The notes below the pieces were generated by a model. It was not told the DNA's origin. It saw nothing but the letters and a program-made list of their open reading frames with translations, and did not search any database. A program made the position numbers and the translations under genes. Shown one piece after another: positions 1 to 8,291 of a stretch of DNA of 15,962 bases; within the stretch, counting starts at the first letter, position 1; each line of letters begins with the position of its first letter. Source of the DNA: Flavobacteriaceae bacterium (GTDB lineage Bacteria; Bacteroidota; Bacteroidia; Flavobacteriales; Flavobacteriaceae); NCBI GenBank assembly GCA_030613745.1, contig JAUWLK010000034.1:1-15962 (forward strand), read 5' to 3'.

Positions 1-96
1 TTGTTATCATTAGAATCAACTATTGCAAACAAAAAAACATTCAAAAAACCAACAATTTCAATTATTCCTAAAGAAGAAGAGGAAGAAGATAATTAA
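1..96 (+). CDS. C-terminal end of an unidentified protein (cut by window start)
   Basis: Frame 1 is open from the first base and ends at TAA 94-96, giving the last 31 residues of a protein that begins outside the window. The visible tail is lysine-rich and then ends in an acidic run ([11 protein letters not shown]). The stop lies 11 nt before the rfbA ATG, so the two genes are probably co-transcribed. Acidic or charged C-terminal tails are common and not diagnostic, and I do not recognise the family. The alternative, that this is chance open sequence, cannot be excluded because only 31 codons are visible. Of the other two forward frames, one closes almost at once and the other near position 69. 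Confidence 0.5.
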   Translation: MLSLESTIANKKTFKKPTISIIPKEEEEEDN

Positions 97-107
97 AAAA
101 TAAACAA

Positions 108-968
108 ATGAAAGGAATCATATTAGCTGGAGGTAGTGGAACTAGACTCCACCCTGTAACACTAGCCGTAAGTAAGCAATTATTACCAATTTATGATAAA
201 CCGATGATTTATTATCCTTTATCGGTTTTAATGCTTGCCGGAATAAAAGATATATTAATTATTTCAACTCCTTACGATTTACCTTTATTTGAACGCCTAT
301 TGGGTGATGGAAAAAACTTAGGCTGTAATTTTCAATATGCTGTACAAGAAATTCCTAATGGATTAGCGCAGGCATTTGTAATTGGAGCAGATTTTATTGG
401 AGATGATGATGTTGCTTTAATTTTAGGAGATAATATATTTTATGGATCAGATTTAGAAAAACGTTTAAAAAAAGCTTCAAATCCTAAAGGTGGAGTTGTT
501 TTTGCTTATCATGTTAATGATCCGGAAAGATATGGCGTTGTTGAATTTGATGATAATAATAATGTAATCTCTATTGAAGAAAAACCTGATAAACCTAAAT
601 CAAATTATGCTGTTCCTGGAATTTATTTCTATGATAATTCTGTAATAAACATTGCTAAAAATTTAAAACCATCAGCACGTGGAGAATATGAAATAACCGA
701 TGTAAACAAAGAATACTTAAAACAAAATAAATTGAGAGTAGGAGTTTTTGGCAGAGGTACTGCTTGGTTAGATACCGGTACTTTTAATTCTTTAATTCAA
801 GCGCAACAATTTGTACAAGTAATTGAAGAACGTCAAGGTTTAAAAATAGGTTGCATTGAAGAAGTTGCCTATAGAAAAGGGTTTATTGATGCTAATCAAC
901 TCAAAGAAGTAGCTAAACCATTATTAAAAAGCGGTTATGGTGAATATTTGCTTAGTATAATAAAATAA
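108..968 (+). CDS. rfbA: Glucose-1-phosphate thymidylyltransferase (RmlA/RfbA)
   Basis: Transfers dTMP from dTTP to glucose-1-phosphate to make dTDP-glucose, the first step of dTDP-L-rhamnose and related deoxysugar synthesis for surface polysaccharide (cytoplasmic). The 286-residue length is normal for the family. The nucleotidyltransferase signature [11 protein letters not shown] (residues 6-16) is followed by [15 protein letters not shown] from residue 23. The metal-binding Asp is in LILGDN (D108), the sugar-binding EKP is at 158-160, and [11 protein letters not shown] (216-225) supplies the second conserved Asp. The ATG at 108 starts directly with the canonical MKGIILAGG. It follows a partial gene by 11 nt and probably shares its transcript. 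The usual partners rfbB, rfbC and rfbD are not visible downstream and may lie upstream of the window. No frameshift or decay is seen. Confidence 0.97.
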   Translation: MKGIILAGGSGTRLHPVTLAVSKQLLPIYDKPMIYYPLSVLMLAGIKDILIISTPYDLPLFERLLGDGKNLGCNFQYAVQEIPNGLAQAFVIGADFIGDDDVALILGDNIFYGSDLEKRLKKASNPKGGVVFAYHVNDPERYGVVEFDDNNNVISIEEKPDKPKSNYAVPGIYFYDNSVINIAKNLKPSARGEYEITDVNKEYLKQNKLRVGVFGRGTAWLDTGTFNSLIQAQQFVQVIEERQGLKIGCIEEVAYRKGFIDANQLKEVAKPLLKSGYGEYLLSIIK

Positions 969-974
969 TTATTC

Positions 975-1005
975 TTTCTCAATTTTATAGCTTTGCTTAT
1001 CTTTG
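975..1005 (+). promoter_or_regulatory. Bacteroidota-type promoter of asnS
   Basis: The -7 element TATCTTTG (998-1005) matches TAnnTTTG exactly. TTTC at 975-978 sits 19 nt upstream as a near-match to the -33 TTTG. Transcription would start a few bases downstream, giving a very short leader before ATG 1024. The TTG at 1003-1005 is therefore promoter sequence and not a start codon. Confidence 0.65.
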
Positions 1006-1023
1006 CAGCTCAAATTTTTTAAG

Positions 1024-2457
1024 ATGAAACGACTTAACGTAGCTGAGCTTTTACAATCAGAAAAAAAATTACAAGAAATAACTATAAAAGGATGGGTAAG
1101 AACATTTAGAAGTAATAGATTTATTGCTTTAAATGATGGCTCATGCCTTAAAAATATACAGTGTGTTATTGATTTTGAAAAAATAGATGAAAATATTTTA
1201 AAACGTATCACAACTGGGGCTGCAATTTCAATAAAAGGCACCTTAGTTGAAAGTCAAGGAAAAGGACAATCTGTTGAAATTCAAATTACAGAAATTGAAA
1301 TTTTAGGGGATTCAAATCCTGAAGAGTATCCAATTCAACCAAAAAAACACAGTTTAGAATTTTTACGTGAAAATGAACATTAAAGAAACCGTACCAATAC
1401 TTTTGGAGCAATAATGCGTGTTCGCTCAACATTGTCTTTTGCTGTACATAAATATTTTACAGAAAATGGATTTTACAATTTTCATGCAACAATAATTACA
1501 GGCTCTGATGCCGAAGGTGCTGGTGAAATGTTTCGGGTTTCTACCTTAGATATAAAAAACCCACCATTAAATGAAGAAGGTGAAATAGATTATAAACAAG
1601 ATTTCTTCGGAAAAGAAACAAATCTTACTGTATCTGGTCAATTAGAAGCTGAAACTTACGCCATGTCATTGGGTAAAGTTTATACTTTCGGGCCAACTTT
1701 TAGAGCAGAAAATTCAAATACTTCACGTCATTTAGCCGAGTTTTGGATGATAGAACCAGAAGTTGCATTTAATGACCTAGATGCTAATATGGATTTGGCT
1801 GAAGACTTTATAAAAAATGTTTTACAGTATGTTCTTGAAAATTGTAAAGATGATTTGGCATTTTTAGAGCAACGTTTAATACAAGAAGATAAATCTAAAC
1901 CTGCAAACCAACGAAGCGAAATGAATCTTCTTGAAAAGTTAAATTTTGTAATTGATAACAATTTTAAACGTGTTAGTTATACTGAAGCTATTGATATTTT
2001 AAGAAACAGTAAACCTAATAAAAAGAAAAAATTTAAATACCCAATTAATGAATGGGGTATTGATTTACAAAGTGAACACGAGCGTTTCTTGGTTGAAAAA
2101 CATTTTAAATGTCCGGTAATTTTATTTGATTATCCTGCAAATATCAAAGCTTTTTATATGCGTTTAAATGATGATGAAAAAACCGTACGTGCAATGGATG
2201 TGCTTTTCCCTGGAATTGGTGAAATTGTAGGTGGCAGCCAAAGAGAAGAGCGTTTAGATAAACTCAAAGAAAAAATAAAAGCTTTAGGAATTGATGAAAA
2301 AGAATTATGGTGGTATCTAGATACTCGTAAATTTGGAACAGCAGTTCACTCTGGTTTTGGTTTAGGATTTGAAAGATTGGTGCAATTTACTACTGGTATG
2401 GGTAATATTCGTGATGTAATTCCGTTTCCCAGGGCACCTCAAAGTGCTGAGTTTTAA
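1024..2457 (+). CDS. asnS: Asparagine--tRNA ligase, reading frame interrupted by an in-frame TAA
   Basis: Class IIb aminoacyl-tRNA synthetase that charges tRNA-Asn with asparagine, cytoplasmic and normally essential unless tRNA-Asn is made by the Asp-tRNA amidotransferase route. The N-terminal OB-fold anticodon-binding domain (about residues 1-110) contains [21 protein letters not shown]. The catalytic domain carries motif 2 around [20 protein letters not shown] (from codon 222, R227) and motif 3 [12 protein letters not shown] (codons 444-455, R451). Reading through, the gene has 478 codons including the final stop, the usual length. Codon 120 (1381-1383) is TAA where the family has Leu in the conserved H-L-R-x-R-T-N sequence, so a single TTA to TAA change explains it. 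Both halves are in the same frame with no other damage. Taken literally, the frames are 1024-1383 and an internal ATG reading 1414-2457. Start 1024 was chosen because an upstream TTG at 1003 lies inside the promoter. Either a sequencing error or a real nonsense mutation is possible. Confidence 0.9.
1381..1383 (+). other. In-frame nonsense codon (TAA) inside asnS
   Basis: The preceding residues end in ENEH and the following ones read RNRTNTFGA, so the stop replaces the Leu of the conserved HLRxRTNTxGA stretch at the junction of the anticodon-binding and catalytic domains. TTA is a very common Leu codon here, and one T-to-A substitution at 1382 gives TAA. A GGAG lies 6 nt before the next ATG (1414), but it encodes the conserved Gly-Ala and Bacteroidota rarely use Shine-Dalgarno initiation, so it is not good evidence for a true internal start. 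Confidence 0.85.
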
Positions 2458-2550
2458 TAAATATATAAAGCTTAAATCAATTAGATAAATTTTAAAAAAA
2501 CTAATAAACATCACATTTTTTTGTAATTTTATCTTGAATGGATAATTCTT

Positions 2551-4005
2551 ATGTTAAAGCAAAGTTTACATCTAAAATTACAACAAAAATTATCTCCACA
2601 ACAAATTCAGTTGATGAAGTTAATTCAATTGCCTACTCAGGCATTTGAACAAAAGTTAGCACAAGAAATTGATGAAAACCCTGCTGTAGAAGAAGGAAAA
2701 GAAACCCTTGATGAGTTTCAAAATTCAAATCAAGATGAATATGAAGATTCAGGTACAGAAACAATTGAAACTGATATTAATATTGATGAATATTTAAGTG
2801 ACGATGAAACTCCGAGTTATAAATTACAAACTAATAATTATAGTGCTGATGATGAAGACACTCGTATTCCTTACTCAGGAGGGATCACCTTTAATCAGCA
2901 CTTAATCAACCAATTAAATACATTCAGGTTAAACAATCAAGAAATTCAAATAGCTATATTTATTGTTGGATGTATTGATGATAACGGATATATTCGACGT
3001 ACACTAGATGATATTATTGACGATTTAGCCTTTTCAGAAAATATTTTTACTACAATTGAAGAAATAACAAAAATACTTGGAACTGTTCAACAATTAGATC
3101 CAGCAGGTGTAGGTGCAAGAACATTAAAAGAGTGTTTATTAATACAACTACGAAGAAAAAAAGAAAACCCTGAAAGAAATTTAGCTATAAAAATTTTAGA
3201 TATCTCATTTAATCATTTCGTTAAAAAACATTACAAAAAATTATTACTAAAGTTTGACATTACTAAAGAAGAATTAAAAAATGCAATTAAAGAAATTGAA
3301 AAATTAAATCCAAAACCTGGAAATTCCTTTTCAGGAAATTTAACTGCTGTTGAACATGTTGTTCCTGATTTTACTATTAGAATTGATGAGGGAATTTTGG
3401 ATTTAAGTTTAAATGCAAGAAACGCTCCTGATTTACATATATCAAGAGAGTATAACAATATGCTGAAAGGGTATGCTGAATCAAAAAATAAGTCAAAATC
3501 TCAAAAAGATGCTATTTTATTTATCAAACAAAAATTAGATGCTGCCAAATGGTTTATTGATGCAATAAAACAACGTCAGCAAACATTAATGCTAACTATG
3601 AATGCAATAATGTATTACCAAGAAGAATTTTTTTTAACAGGTGATGAACGTAAATTAAAACCCATGGTTTTAAAAGATATTGCCACCAAAATCAACATGG
3701 ATGTATCAACTATTTCACGTGTAGCCAATAGCAAATATGTTGATACACCTTATGGCACTAAGTTGATCAAAGAATTTTTTTCAGAATCGATGAAAAACGT
3801 ACAAGGTGAAGATATCTCAACTCGTGAAATCAAAAGTATTTTAAAATCTGTAATTAAAAATGAAGATAAAAAAAAGCCACTAACAGATGAAAAATTATCT
3901 GCTTTATTAAAAAATAAAGGCTACTTAATAGCTCGAAGAACAGTTGCTAAATATCGTGAACAATTAGATATTCCAGTAGCAAGATTAAGAAAAAAAATAT
4001 TGTAA
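2551..4005 (+). CDS. rpoN: RNA polymerase sigma-54 factor (RpoN)
   Basis: Alternative sigma factor that directs RNA polymerase to -24/-12 promoters and needs AAA+ enhancer-binding activators. The 484-residue protein has all regions. Region I (residues 1-45) is Gln/Leu-rich (LKLQQKLSPQQIQLMKLIQLP), where activators act. An acidic linker follows (about 47-110, many Asp/Glu), then the core-binding region. The helix-turn-helix is around 371-403 (VLKDIATKINMDVSTISRVAN). The diagnostic RpoN box ARRTVAKYRE is at 461-470, 14 residues before the C-terminus. It lies 93 nt downstream of asnS. A weak -7-like TAATTTTA (2524-2531) precedes the ATG, so it may have its own promoter. No activator gene or recognisable sigma-54-dependent promoter was noticed in the window. 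Confidence 0.97.
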   Translation: MLKQSLHLKLQQKLSPQQIQLMKLIQLPTQAFEQKLAQEIDENPAVEEGKETLDEFQNSNQDEYEDSGTETIETDINIDEYLSDDETPSYKLQTNNYSADDEDTRIPYSGGITFNQHLINQLNTFRLNNQEIQIAIFIVGCIDDNGYIRRTLDDIIDDLAFSENIFTTIEEITKILGTVQQLDPAGVGARTLKECLLIQLRRKKENPERNLAIKILDISFNHFVKKHYKKLLLKFDITKEELKNAIKEIEKLNPKPGNSFSGNLTAVEHVVPDFTIRIDEGILDLSLNARNAPDLHISREYNNMLKGYAESKNKSKSQKDAILFIKQKLDAAKWFIDAIKQRQQTLMLTMNAIMYYQEEFFLTGDERKLKPMVLKDIATKINMDVSTISRVANSKYVDTPYGTKLIKEFFSESMKNVQGEDISTREIKSILKSVIKNEDKKKPLTDEKLSALLKNKGYLIARRTVAKYREQLDIPVARLRKKIL

Positions 4006-4008
4006 ACT

Positions 4009-4614
4009 ATGCTATTTTTTAAATTTATATCTTATGTTTTTCACCCTCTCTTATTTTCTTTTGTAGGTAGTTTTTTATTTCTTTTATTAACACCCAAACA
4101 TATAGCAAAGAGACAAGAATACATTATACTTATAGTTATATTTATAAGCACTTATATTTTACCTATTTTTTTATTGACTTTATTAAAAAAAATGGATCTA
4201 ATTAAAAATTATCATTTAAACACAATAGAAGAAAGAAAATTTCCAATAATATTTTTTATCATTTTGTCATTTATGATTGGCAAAATGTTATTAAATATCC
4301 AAATAGTTGATTTATTAGCATATTCATTTTTTGGGATAGCTTTAGCTTTATTATTTACTTATTTACTTTTTAAAACAAAAATCAAAACAAGTTTACATAC
4401 TTTAGGAATGGGAGGTTTAATTGGTTTTGTTATAATAATGAGTATTGAATACCAATTAAATTTTAACATAATTATTGCTATTCTATTTATATTAACAGGT
4501 TTAATTGCAGTTTCTAGATTGAAATTAAAAGCTCATCTGGCAAAAGAAGTTTATATTGGTTTTATTCTGGGAATATTGACTCAATTATCAAGTTATCTTT
4601 TATATCAATTATGA
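4009..4614 (+). CDS. PAP2-like integral membrane protein
   Basis: A 201-residue very hydrophobic protein with about six or seven membrane segments (roughly 8-28, 38-60, 78-98, 100-122, 132-148, 152-168 and 182-200). It starts 3 nt after the rpoN stop, so it is almost certainly co-transcribed with it. ERKFP (75-79) is followed by SLH (128-130). SRLKLKAHLAKE (169-180) fits the third PAP2 phosphatase motif SR-x5-H-x3-D, except that Glu replaces Asp. The first and second PAP2 motifs are poorly conserved, so activity as a lipid or undecaprenyl-pyrophosphate phosphatase is uncertain. Similar small proteins in this phylum are usually called PAP2-superfamily-like. It ends 5 nt before a convergent gene. 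Confidence 0.7.
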   Translation: MLFFKFISYVFHPLLFSFVGSFLFLLLTPKHIAKRQEYIILIVIFISTYILPIFLLTLLKKMDLIKNYHLNTIEERKFPIIFFIILSFMIGKMLLNIQIVDLLAYSFFGIALALLFTYLLFKTKIKTSLHTLGMGGLIGFVIIMSIEYQLNFNIIIAILFILTGLIAVSRLKLKAHLAKEVYIGFILGILTQLSSYLLYQL

Positions 4615-4619
4615 ATATA

Positions 4620-5282
4620 TCAAAATATATAAAATATTAAACCCAAACGTAGATCTTTAATACCTATATCGTAGCTGTTGTTTTTTATATGACTAAATAA
4701 TTCATTTAATCCATAATAAACATGAAAATTCCACTTATTAAATCCTGTTGACAATGTAAAACCGTAAAGAAATTTATTAATTTTTACAACATCTTCAACA
4801 TCAAAATCCTCACTTTGTTTTAAATTTGAACTTGTAGCAAATACATATGACATTTTAAATCCTGGATATACCCTCCAAAACTTATATTTTATAGCTGTAG
4901 AATTTCGTAGTCTTAATTCCATAGGAAATTCAACAGCATGCATTGTAATTTTATTACTTTTTAGTTCATTTAAAGGTATTTCTTCAAGTATTTCAATATC
5001 TTCTTTTACATTAAAATAATACGTATTTCTTGCATAACCTAAACCTAAGCCAAAACCTAAATTACGCTCGGGATTAACAGGCAAATCTTTAATAAATCCG
5101 AAACCTAATCCATACGAAAATCCTGTTTGCGAAATTTGTTCAGGAAGCTCTAAAAGTTTGATATAAGTTAGGTTTATATAAAGTTGATCTTCTAAATACT
5201 TATTATCTACAAAAGTACTATCGCTTTGTGCATGCAAAAAATAAATAGAAGTAAAGAAGAAAAAAAATGCAATCTTTCGCAT
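4620..5282 (-). CDS. Outer-membrane beta-barrel protein, PorT-like family
   Basis: The protein is about 220 residues from its likely start. Its signal peptide, MRKIAFFFFFTSIYFLHAQ, has a signal-peptidase-I-type site after HA. The remainder consists of alternating amphipathic strands and Gly/aromatic-rich stretches (SYGLGFGF, GFGLGLGYARNTYYF, FHVYYGLNELF) and ends in an aromatic residue (FYIF), typical of Bacteroidota outer-membrane beta-barrels of the PorT-like type. The ATG at 5282-5280 is preferred. An upstream in-frame TTG at 5303-5301 lies inside the -7 promoter element, and the ATG places the signal peptide at the N-terminus. Some family members act in type IX secretion, but this one cannot be assigned to that role from sequence alone. 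It is convergent with the PAP2-like gene. Confidence 0.78.
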   Translation of the reverse strand: MRKIAFFFFFTSIYFLHAQSDSTFVDNKYLEDQLYINLTYIKLLELPEQISQTGFSYGLGFGFIKDLPVNPERNLGFGLGLGYARNTYYFNVKEDIEILEEIPLNELKSNKITMHAVEFPMELRLRNSTAIKYKFWRVYPGFKMSYVFATSSNLKQSEDFDVEDVVKINKFLYGFTLSTGFNKWNFHVYYGLNELFSHIKNNSYDIGIKDLRLGLIFYIF

Positions 5283-5300
5283 AGTATATTTTTGAAAAAC

Positions 5301-5332
5301 CAAAGATACCTTTTTAAAAAAGAATTCCCAAA
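5301..5332 (-). promoter_or_regulatory. Bacteroidota-type promoter of the beta-barrel gene
   Basis: On the minus strand, TTTG (5332-5329), 20 nt, then TATCTTTG (5308-5301) matches the TTTG / TAnnTTTG consensus fully. The predicted transcription start lies about 10 nt before ATG 5282. Confidence 0.75.
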
Positions 5333-5357
5333 GGCTATAACTAAATCCAATTTAAAA

Positions 5358-5371
5358 ATAGATTTATCTAT
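5358..5371 (-). terminator. Possible weak terminator of the three-gene operon
   Basis: The dyad ATAGAT-AA-ATCTAT is followed on the minus strand by TTTTT, about 40 nt past the stop of the P-loop NTPase gene. The stem is short and AT-only, so it is only suggestive. Confidence 0.3.
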
Positions 5372-5412
5372 AAACTCTTATCAATAAACAAGAACTATAC
5401 CTATGATTAATT

Positions 5413-6432
5413 TTATAAATTAATATTCAATTTATTATTAAGAATTCTTTTAAGTTCCTTAGTTGTTTTAGGATCTATCAAATTCAAGGCTTTTACATTG
5501 CATAATTTTTCAATTAATTCAGCACCAGCAAAAGTATTGGTAGCAATACCACTCACTATATCAGGTTTTAGATTAAAACTTTTCATAACACCGTATACTG
5601 CATAGGGATCAGAAGCACATAAAATCGTACATTTTATATTATCTTTAAGTTCTTCGAATGCAATATCACCATTATATGGCTCCAAAGGTGATGCTCCAAG
5701 TTCAATTACTGCAATATCAGCATTTACTGAGTTTATTGTACTAAGTAATTGAACAAGTTTTTTTCTGAATTTTTCGCGTGGATAAATAGTTGATGGTAAC
5801 CCAATATTAACAAAGTCAAATATATAATTTGCTCCTACATCTTTTAAAGATAAAATATCTCTATACCTACTGGCACCTGTTAACTTGCCTGCAACTATTT
5901 TTAAACCTGCTCTTTTTAGATGATTAACAACAATCCTGGCTACAGTTGTTTTACCGGCAGACATTGATGTTCCTACCAATAAAATCACTGGTGTTTTGAA
6001 CTTGGAAAATTTAACATCGTGTACATAATCATCCATTGTACAAATTTTTTCACCTCTTACTGCGTGACCTATATATTGTACTTCAATAAGATTAGGAAGA
6101 TAAACTGATTTTGAAGTACATTTTCCAAATAATCCAGCACCGGTTAAAATATGCATTTTACCATCCTCTTCAACTTCTTTCCATGTACCGGTAGCTTCTA
6201 AAGTTGCATATCTCTCACCCAAAGCTCCTACAACCAAATCTTCTTTCATAATACTTCTCATTCTGCCATTAATTAATTCTATTTTAAGAATATCACTTCC
6301 TGTATCAGTGATTTTCCCAACTACATAATCACCGGTTTTCCATTTAATTTTATCTAATTTCTTAATAGAAAATGGTTTTTTGTCTAAATCAGAAATCCTC
6401 AGCATTGAAGTAAAAATATAACGTGAATCCAT
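5413..6432 (-). CDS. P-loop NTPase of the BioD/DUF1611-like type, function unknown
   Basis: A 339-residue soluble protein. The N-terminal half (about 1-145) has no motif I recognise. It contains a basic beta-rich start and an ILTGAGLFGKCTS segment. The C-terminal half starts with TPVILLVGTSMSAGKTT; the P-loop GTSMSAGKTT (154-163, K161) has the GT-x4-GKT spacing of dethiobiotin synthetase and DUF1611 proteins (SIMIBI-class NTPases). AGKLTGASRYRD (181-192), FDFVNIGLPST (205-215), ELGASPLEPYNGD (244-256) and CASDPYA (272-278) look like conserved active-site loops. DUF1611 includes DgcN, reported as an N-acetyltransferase acting on D-glutamate; similarity here is by architecture only. It is the last gene of an operon, 14 nt behind an M20 peptidase, which suggests a joint role with an acylated amino acid or glutamate-like compound (inference). 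Confidence 0.6.
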   Translation of the reverse strand: MDSRYIFTSMLRISDLDKKPFSIKKLDKIKWKTGDYVVGKITDTGSDILKIELINGRMRSIMKEDLVVGALGERYATLEATGTWKEVEEDGKMHILTGAGLFGKCTSKSVYLPNLIEVQYIGHAVRGEKICTMDDYVHDVKFSKFKTPVILLVGTSMSAGKTTVARIVVNHLKRAGLKIVAGKLTGASRYRDILSLKDVGANYIFDFVNIGLPSTIYPREKFRKKLVQLLSTINSVNADIAVIELGASPLEPYNGDIAFEELKDNIKCTILCASDPYAVYGVMKSFNLKPDIVSGIATNTFAGAELIEKLCNVKALNLIDPKTTKELKRILNNKLNINL

Positions 6433-6446
6433 TTTTTTATAAATTT

Positions 6447-7619
6447 TTATGCATAATTATCATTTAAGGGGTTTGCCGTTAACAGTATTGTTAACAAAGC
6501 TGTTCGTTCAATTAATTTATCAATAAAGATGAATTCATGTCTTGCATGAGCTCCACCACCAGTTGTACCTAAACCATCTAAAGTTGCAGTAAACAAACTT
6601 GTTGTATTACCATCAGATCCACCACCTGCAGTTGATTCTTCCAATTCTAAACCAATCAATTCGCCCAAATTTTTTGCCATTTTCCAAAGTTTTTGGTTTC
6701 GATTGGTTCTTTCCATAGGAGGTCTTCCAAAATATCCATCTACTAATAATTCTATATCTTTATTAAATGGCTTTAGGCTTAAAATTTCTTTACTGATAAA
6801 TTCTGCATCTTTATTATTATGTACTCTTACATCAATAACCGCTCTACTTTCAGCTGCTATTACATTAGCTGATGTTCCTCCTTCAATCATTCCTACATTT
6901 ACAGTTATTCCTTTTTCAAAATCATTAAGAGAAAATAAATGTTGAATGTGATAAGAGAGTTCTTCAATAGCACTGACTCCCTTATCTGGATTTAATCCGG
7001 CATGTGCAGGTTTTCCTCTAACAGCTAAAGTAAAACGACCTATACCTTTACGTGCCGTTTTTAATTTTCCTTTCAAACCTAATGGAGGTTCTAAAATAAA
7101 AGCACGCTTAGTTATTTTTGAAATATTCTTAATCGTATTTGTTGATTCTTTACTTCCAATCTCTTCATCTGAATTGATTATTATCACTGGCGTTAAAAGA
7201 CAATTCAATTTTAAATCTCTGATGGCTCGTAAAGAGTAAATCATTTGAGTTAAACCAGCCTTCATATCAAAAATTCCCGGTCCGGTAATTTTAATACTAT
7301 CACTAGTTATAGGCATTTCTTTAATAGTATTCGTTTTCCAAACCGTATCACAATGCCCTAACATAAGCTGAATAGGATTGTTTTTTAATCTATTAAGAGG
7401 TCTAGCAAACAAATAACCACCTGTTTTCTTACCAGGGATATATAATACGTTATAATTGAGTTCTTCTAGTTCTGATTTTAACAAGTTAATAATTTTAACT
7501 TGTGCATTTGCATCTGTTGAAGGTGATTCTGCTTCTACAAGTTTTTTTAAAAAGAGAATCATTGAATCTTGATTTTCTTTTAAATAATTTACAATATGTT
7601 TAGCTTTTGATTTTTTCAT
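6447..7619 (-). CDS. M20 family metallopeptidase (carboxypeptidase G2-like)
   Basis: A zinc-dependent hydrolase of N-acyl amino acids or peptides, 390 residues, predicted cytoplasmic with no signal peptide. All family metal and catalytic residues are visible: H89 and D91 in LGHCDTV, D118 in GPGIFDMKAG, catalytic E152 and ligand E153 in SDEEIGS, E177 in ILEPP, and H361 in GGGAHARHE. The dimerisation domain (about 190-300) includes RGKPAHAGLNPDKG with the conserved H206. The spacing fits carboxypeptidase G2 (glutamate carboxypeptidase), which releases C-terminal glutamate from folate-like N-acyl conjugates. The substrate here is unproven; deacetylases and dipeptidases share the fold. It is the middle gene of a tight operon, 24 nt after the flavin-binding gene and 14 nt before the P-loop NTPase gene. 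No defect is seen. Confidence 0.9.
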   Translation of the reverse strand: MKKSKAKHIVNYLKENQDSMILFLKKLVEAESPSTDANAQVKIINLLKSELEELNYNVLYIPGKKTGGYLFARPLNRLKNNPIQLMLGHCDTVWKTNTIKEMPITSDSIKITGPGIFDMKAGLTQMIYSLRAIRDLKLNCLLTPVIIINSDEEIGSKESTNTIKNISKITKRAFILEPPLGLKGKLKTARKGIGRFTLAVRGKPAHAGLNPDKGVSAIEELSYHIQHLFSLNDFEKGITVNVGMIEGGTSANVIAAESRAVIDVRVHNNKDAEFISKEILSLKPFNKDIELLVDGYFGRPPMERTNRNQKLWKMAKNLGELIGLELEESTAGGGSDGNTTSLFTATLDGLGTTGGGAHARHEFIFIDKLIERTALLTILLTANPLNDNYA

Positions 7620-7643
7620 GCTAAACTTTAATTTTTTATAACT

Positions 7644-8258
7644 CTATCGATGAAAATCTTTAGGATAGGGAAAACTAAATGTTTCTTTTATACTTGCAAA
7701 TCTTCCTTGTGCTATATACGCCAAAAGAGGATTATCATAAATGTTTTTTTGTTGGGAAGCTTCATCAAATATTTTGTAATCTTTATGTACAAATGCCGCA
7801 TCAATTTGTCCGGTAATGATACTGTAATCATCAAACCCATCAATTATTTTATGCAAAGTACATTCTAATAAAACATAAGAGTCAGCAATAAAGATATTGT
7901 CATTTTTTGTAGCTGGAATTGTAGGGATTTTCTTAACAATTTCTTTGGAGTATTGATTATCTTCACAACGGGGAATTGCAGCCAAAGAAGTTAATAAAAT
8001 TTGATTTGGTCTAACAAAGCTTACAGTAAAATTATTTTCTTTTTTGATATTATGATAGGTTCTATGCCGTGGAGTACATACAAATCCCAAATAATTTGAA
8101 AAGCCAATTGGTGTAACCATATGTTTGGGTGATAAATCATATACATCGTTTTCTTTAGTACCAATAACAACTAGAGGGGCAACAGTATAAAAATCATCCC
8201 AAATGCATTCATTTACATTTAATGATATAAAGTCTTCAAAATTACTTTTTTCATTCAT
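7644..8258 (-). CDS. Flavin reductase-like FMN-binding split-barrel protein
   Basis: A 204-residue protein resembling the flavin reductase-like/DIM6-NTAB family (FMN-binding split barrel). Supporting segments are the N-terminal strand pair with TVAPLVVIGTKE, MVTPIGFSNYLGFVCTPRHRTYHNIKKENNFTVSFV (about residues 47-82) where the family binds the flavin phosphate, and the later ADSYVLLECTLHKIIDG and IITGQIDAAFV strands. Members either reduce free flavin with NAD(P)H or hold FMN for another reaction. No partner monooxygenase is present. It is the first gene of an operon with an M20 peptidase and a P-loop NTPase and has a good promoter directly upstream (8292-8323). The exact reaction is unknown. 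Confidence 0.78.
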   Translation of the reverse strand: MNEKSNFEDFISLNVNECIWDDFYTVAPLVVIGTKENDVYDLSPKHMVTPIGFSNYLGFVCTPRHRTYHNIKKENNFTVSFVRPNQILLTSLAAIPRCEDNQYSKEIVKKIPTIPATKNDNIFIADSYVLLECTLHKIIDGFDDYSIITGQIDAAFVHKDYKIFDEASQQKNIYDNPLLAYIAQGRFASIKETFSFPYPKDFHR

Positions 8259-8291
8259 AACTCCAACTGCATTTTATCTATTTCACTTTCT

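Noticed and set aside
969..1241. Minus-strand 90-codon frame across the asnS start
   Set aside because: It overlaps the conserved OB-fold of asnS and its promoter on the opposite strand, with no recognisable protein features.
1414..2457. Separate gene for a stand-alone AsnRS catalytic domain with start ATG 1414
   Set aside because: The preceding codons ([10 protein letters not shown]) are conserved AsnRS sequence in the same frame, so a point mutation or error is simpler than a split gene. The GGAG before the ATG is part of conserved codons.
2524..2537. Promoter for rpoN (TAATTTTA or TATCTTGA)
   Set aside because: Neither has an exact -7 match nor a TTTG at the correct distance; too weak to list separately.
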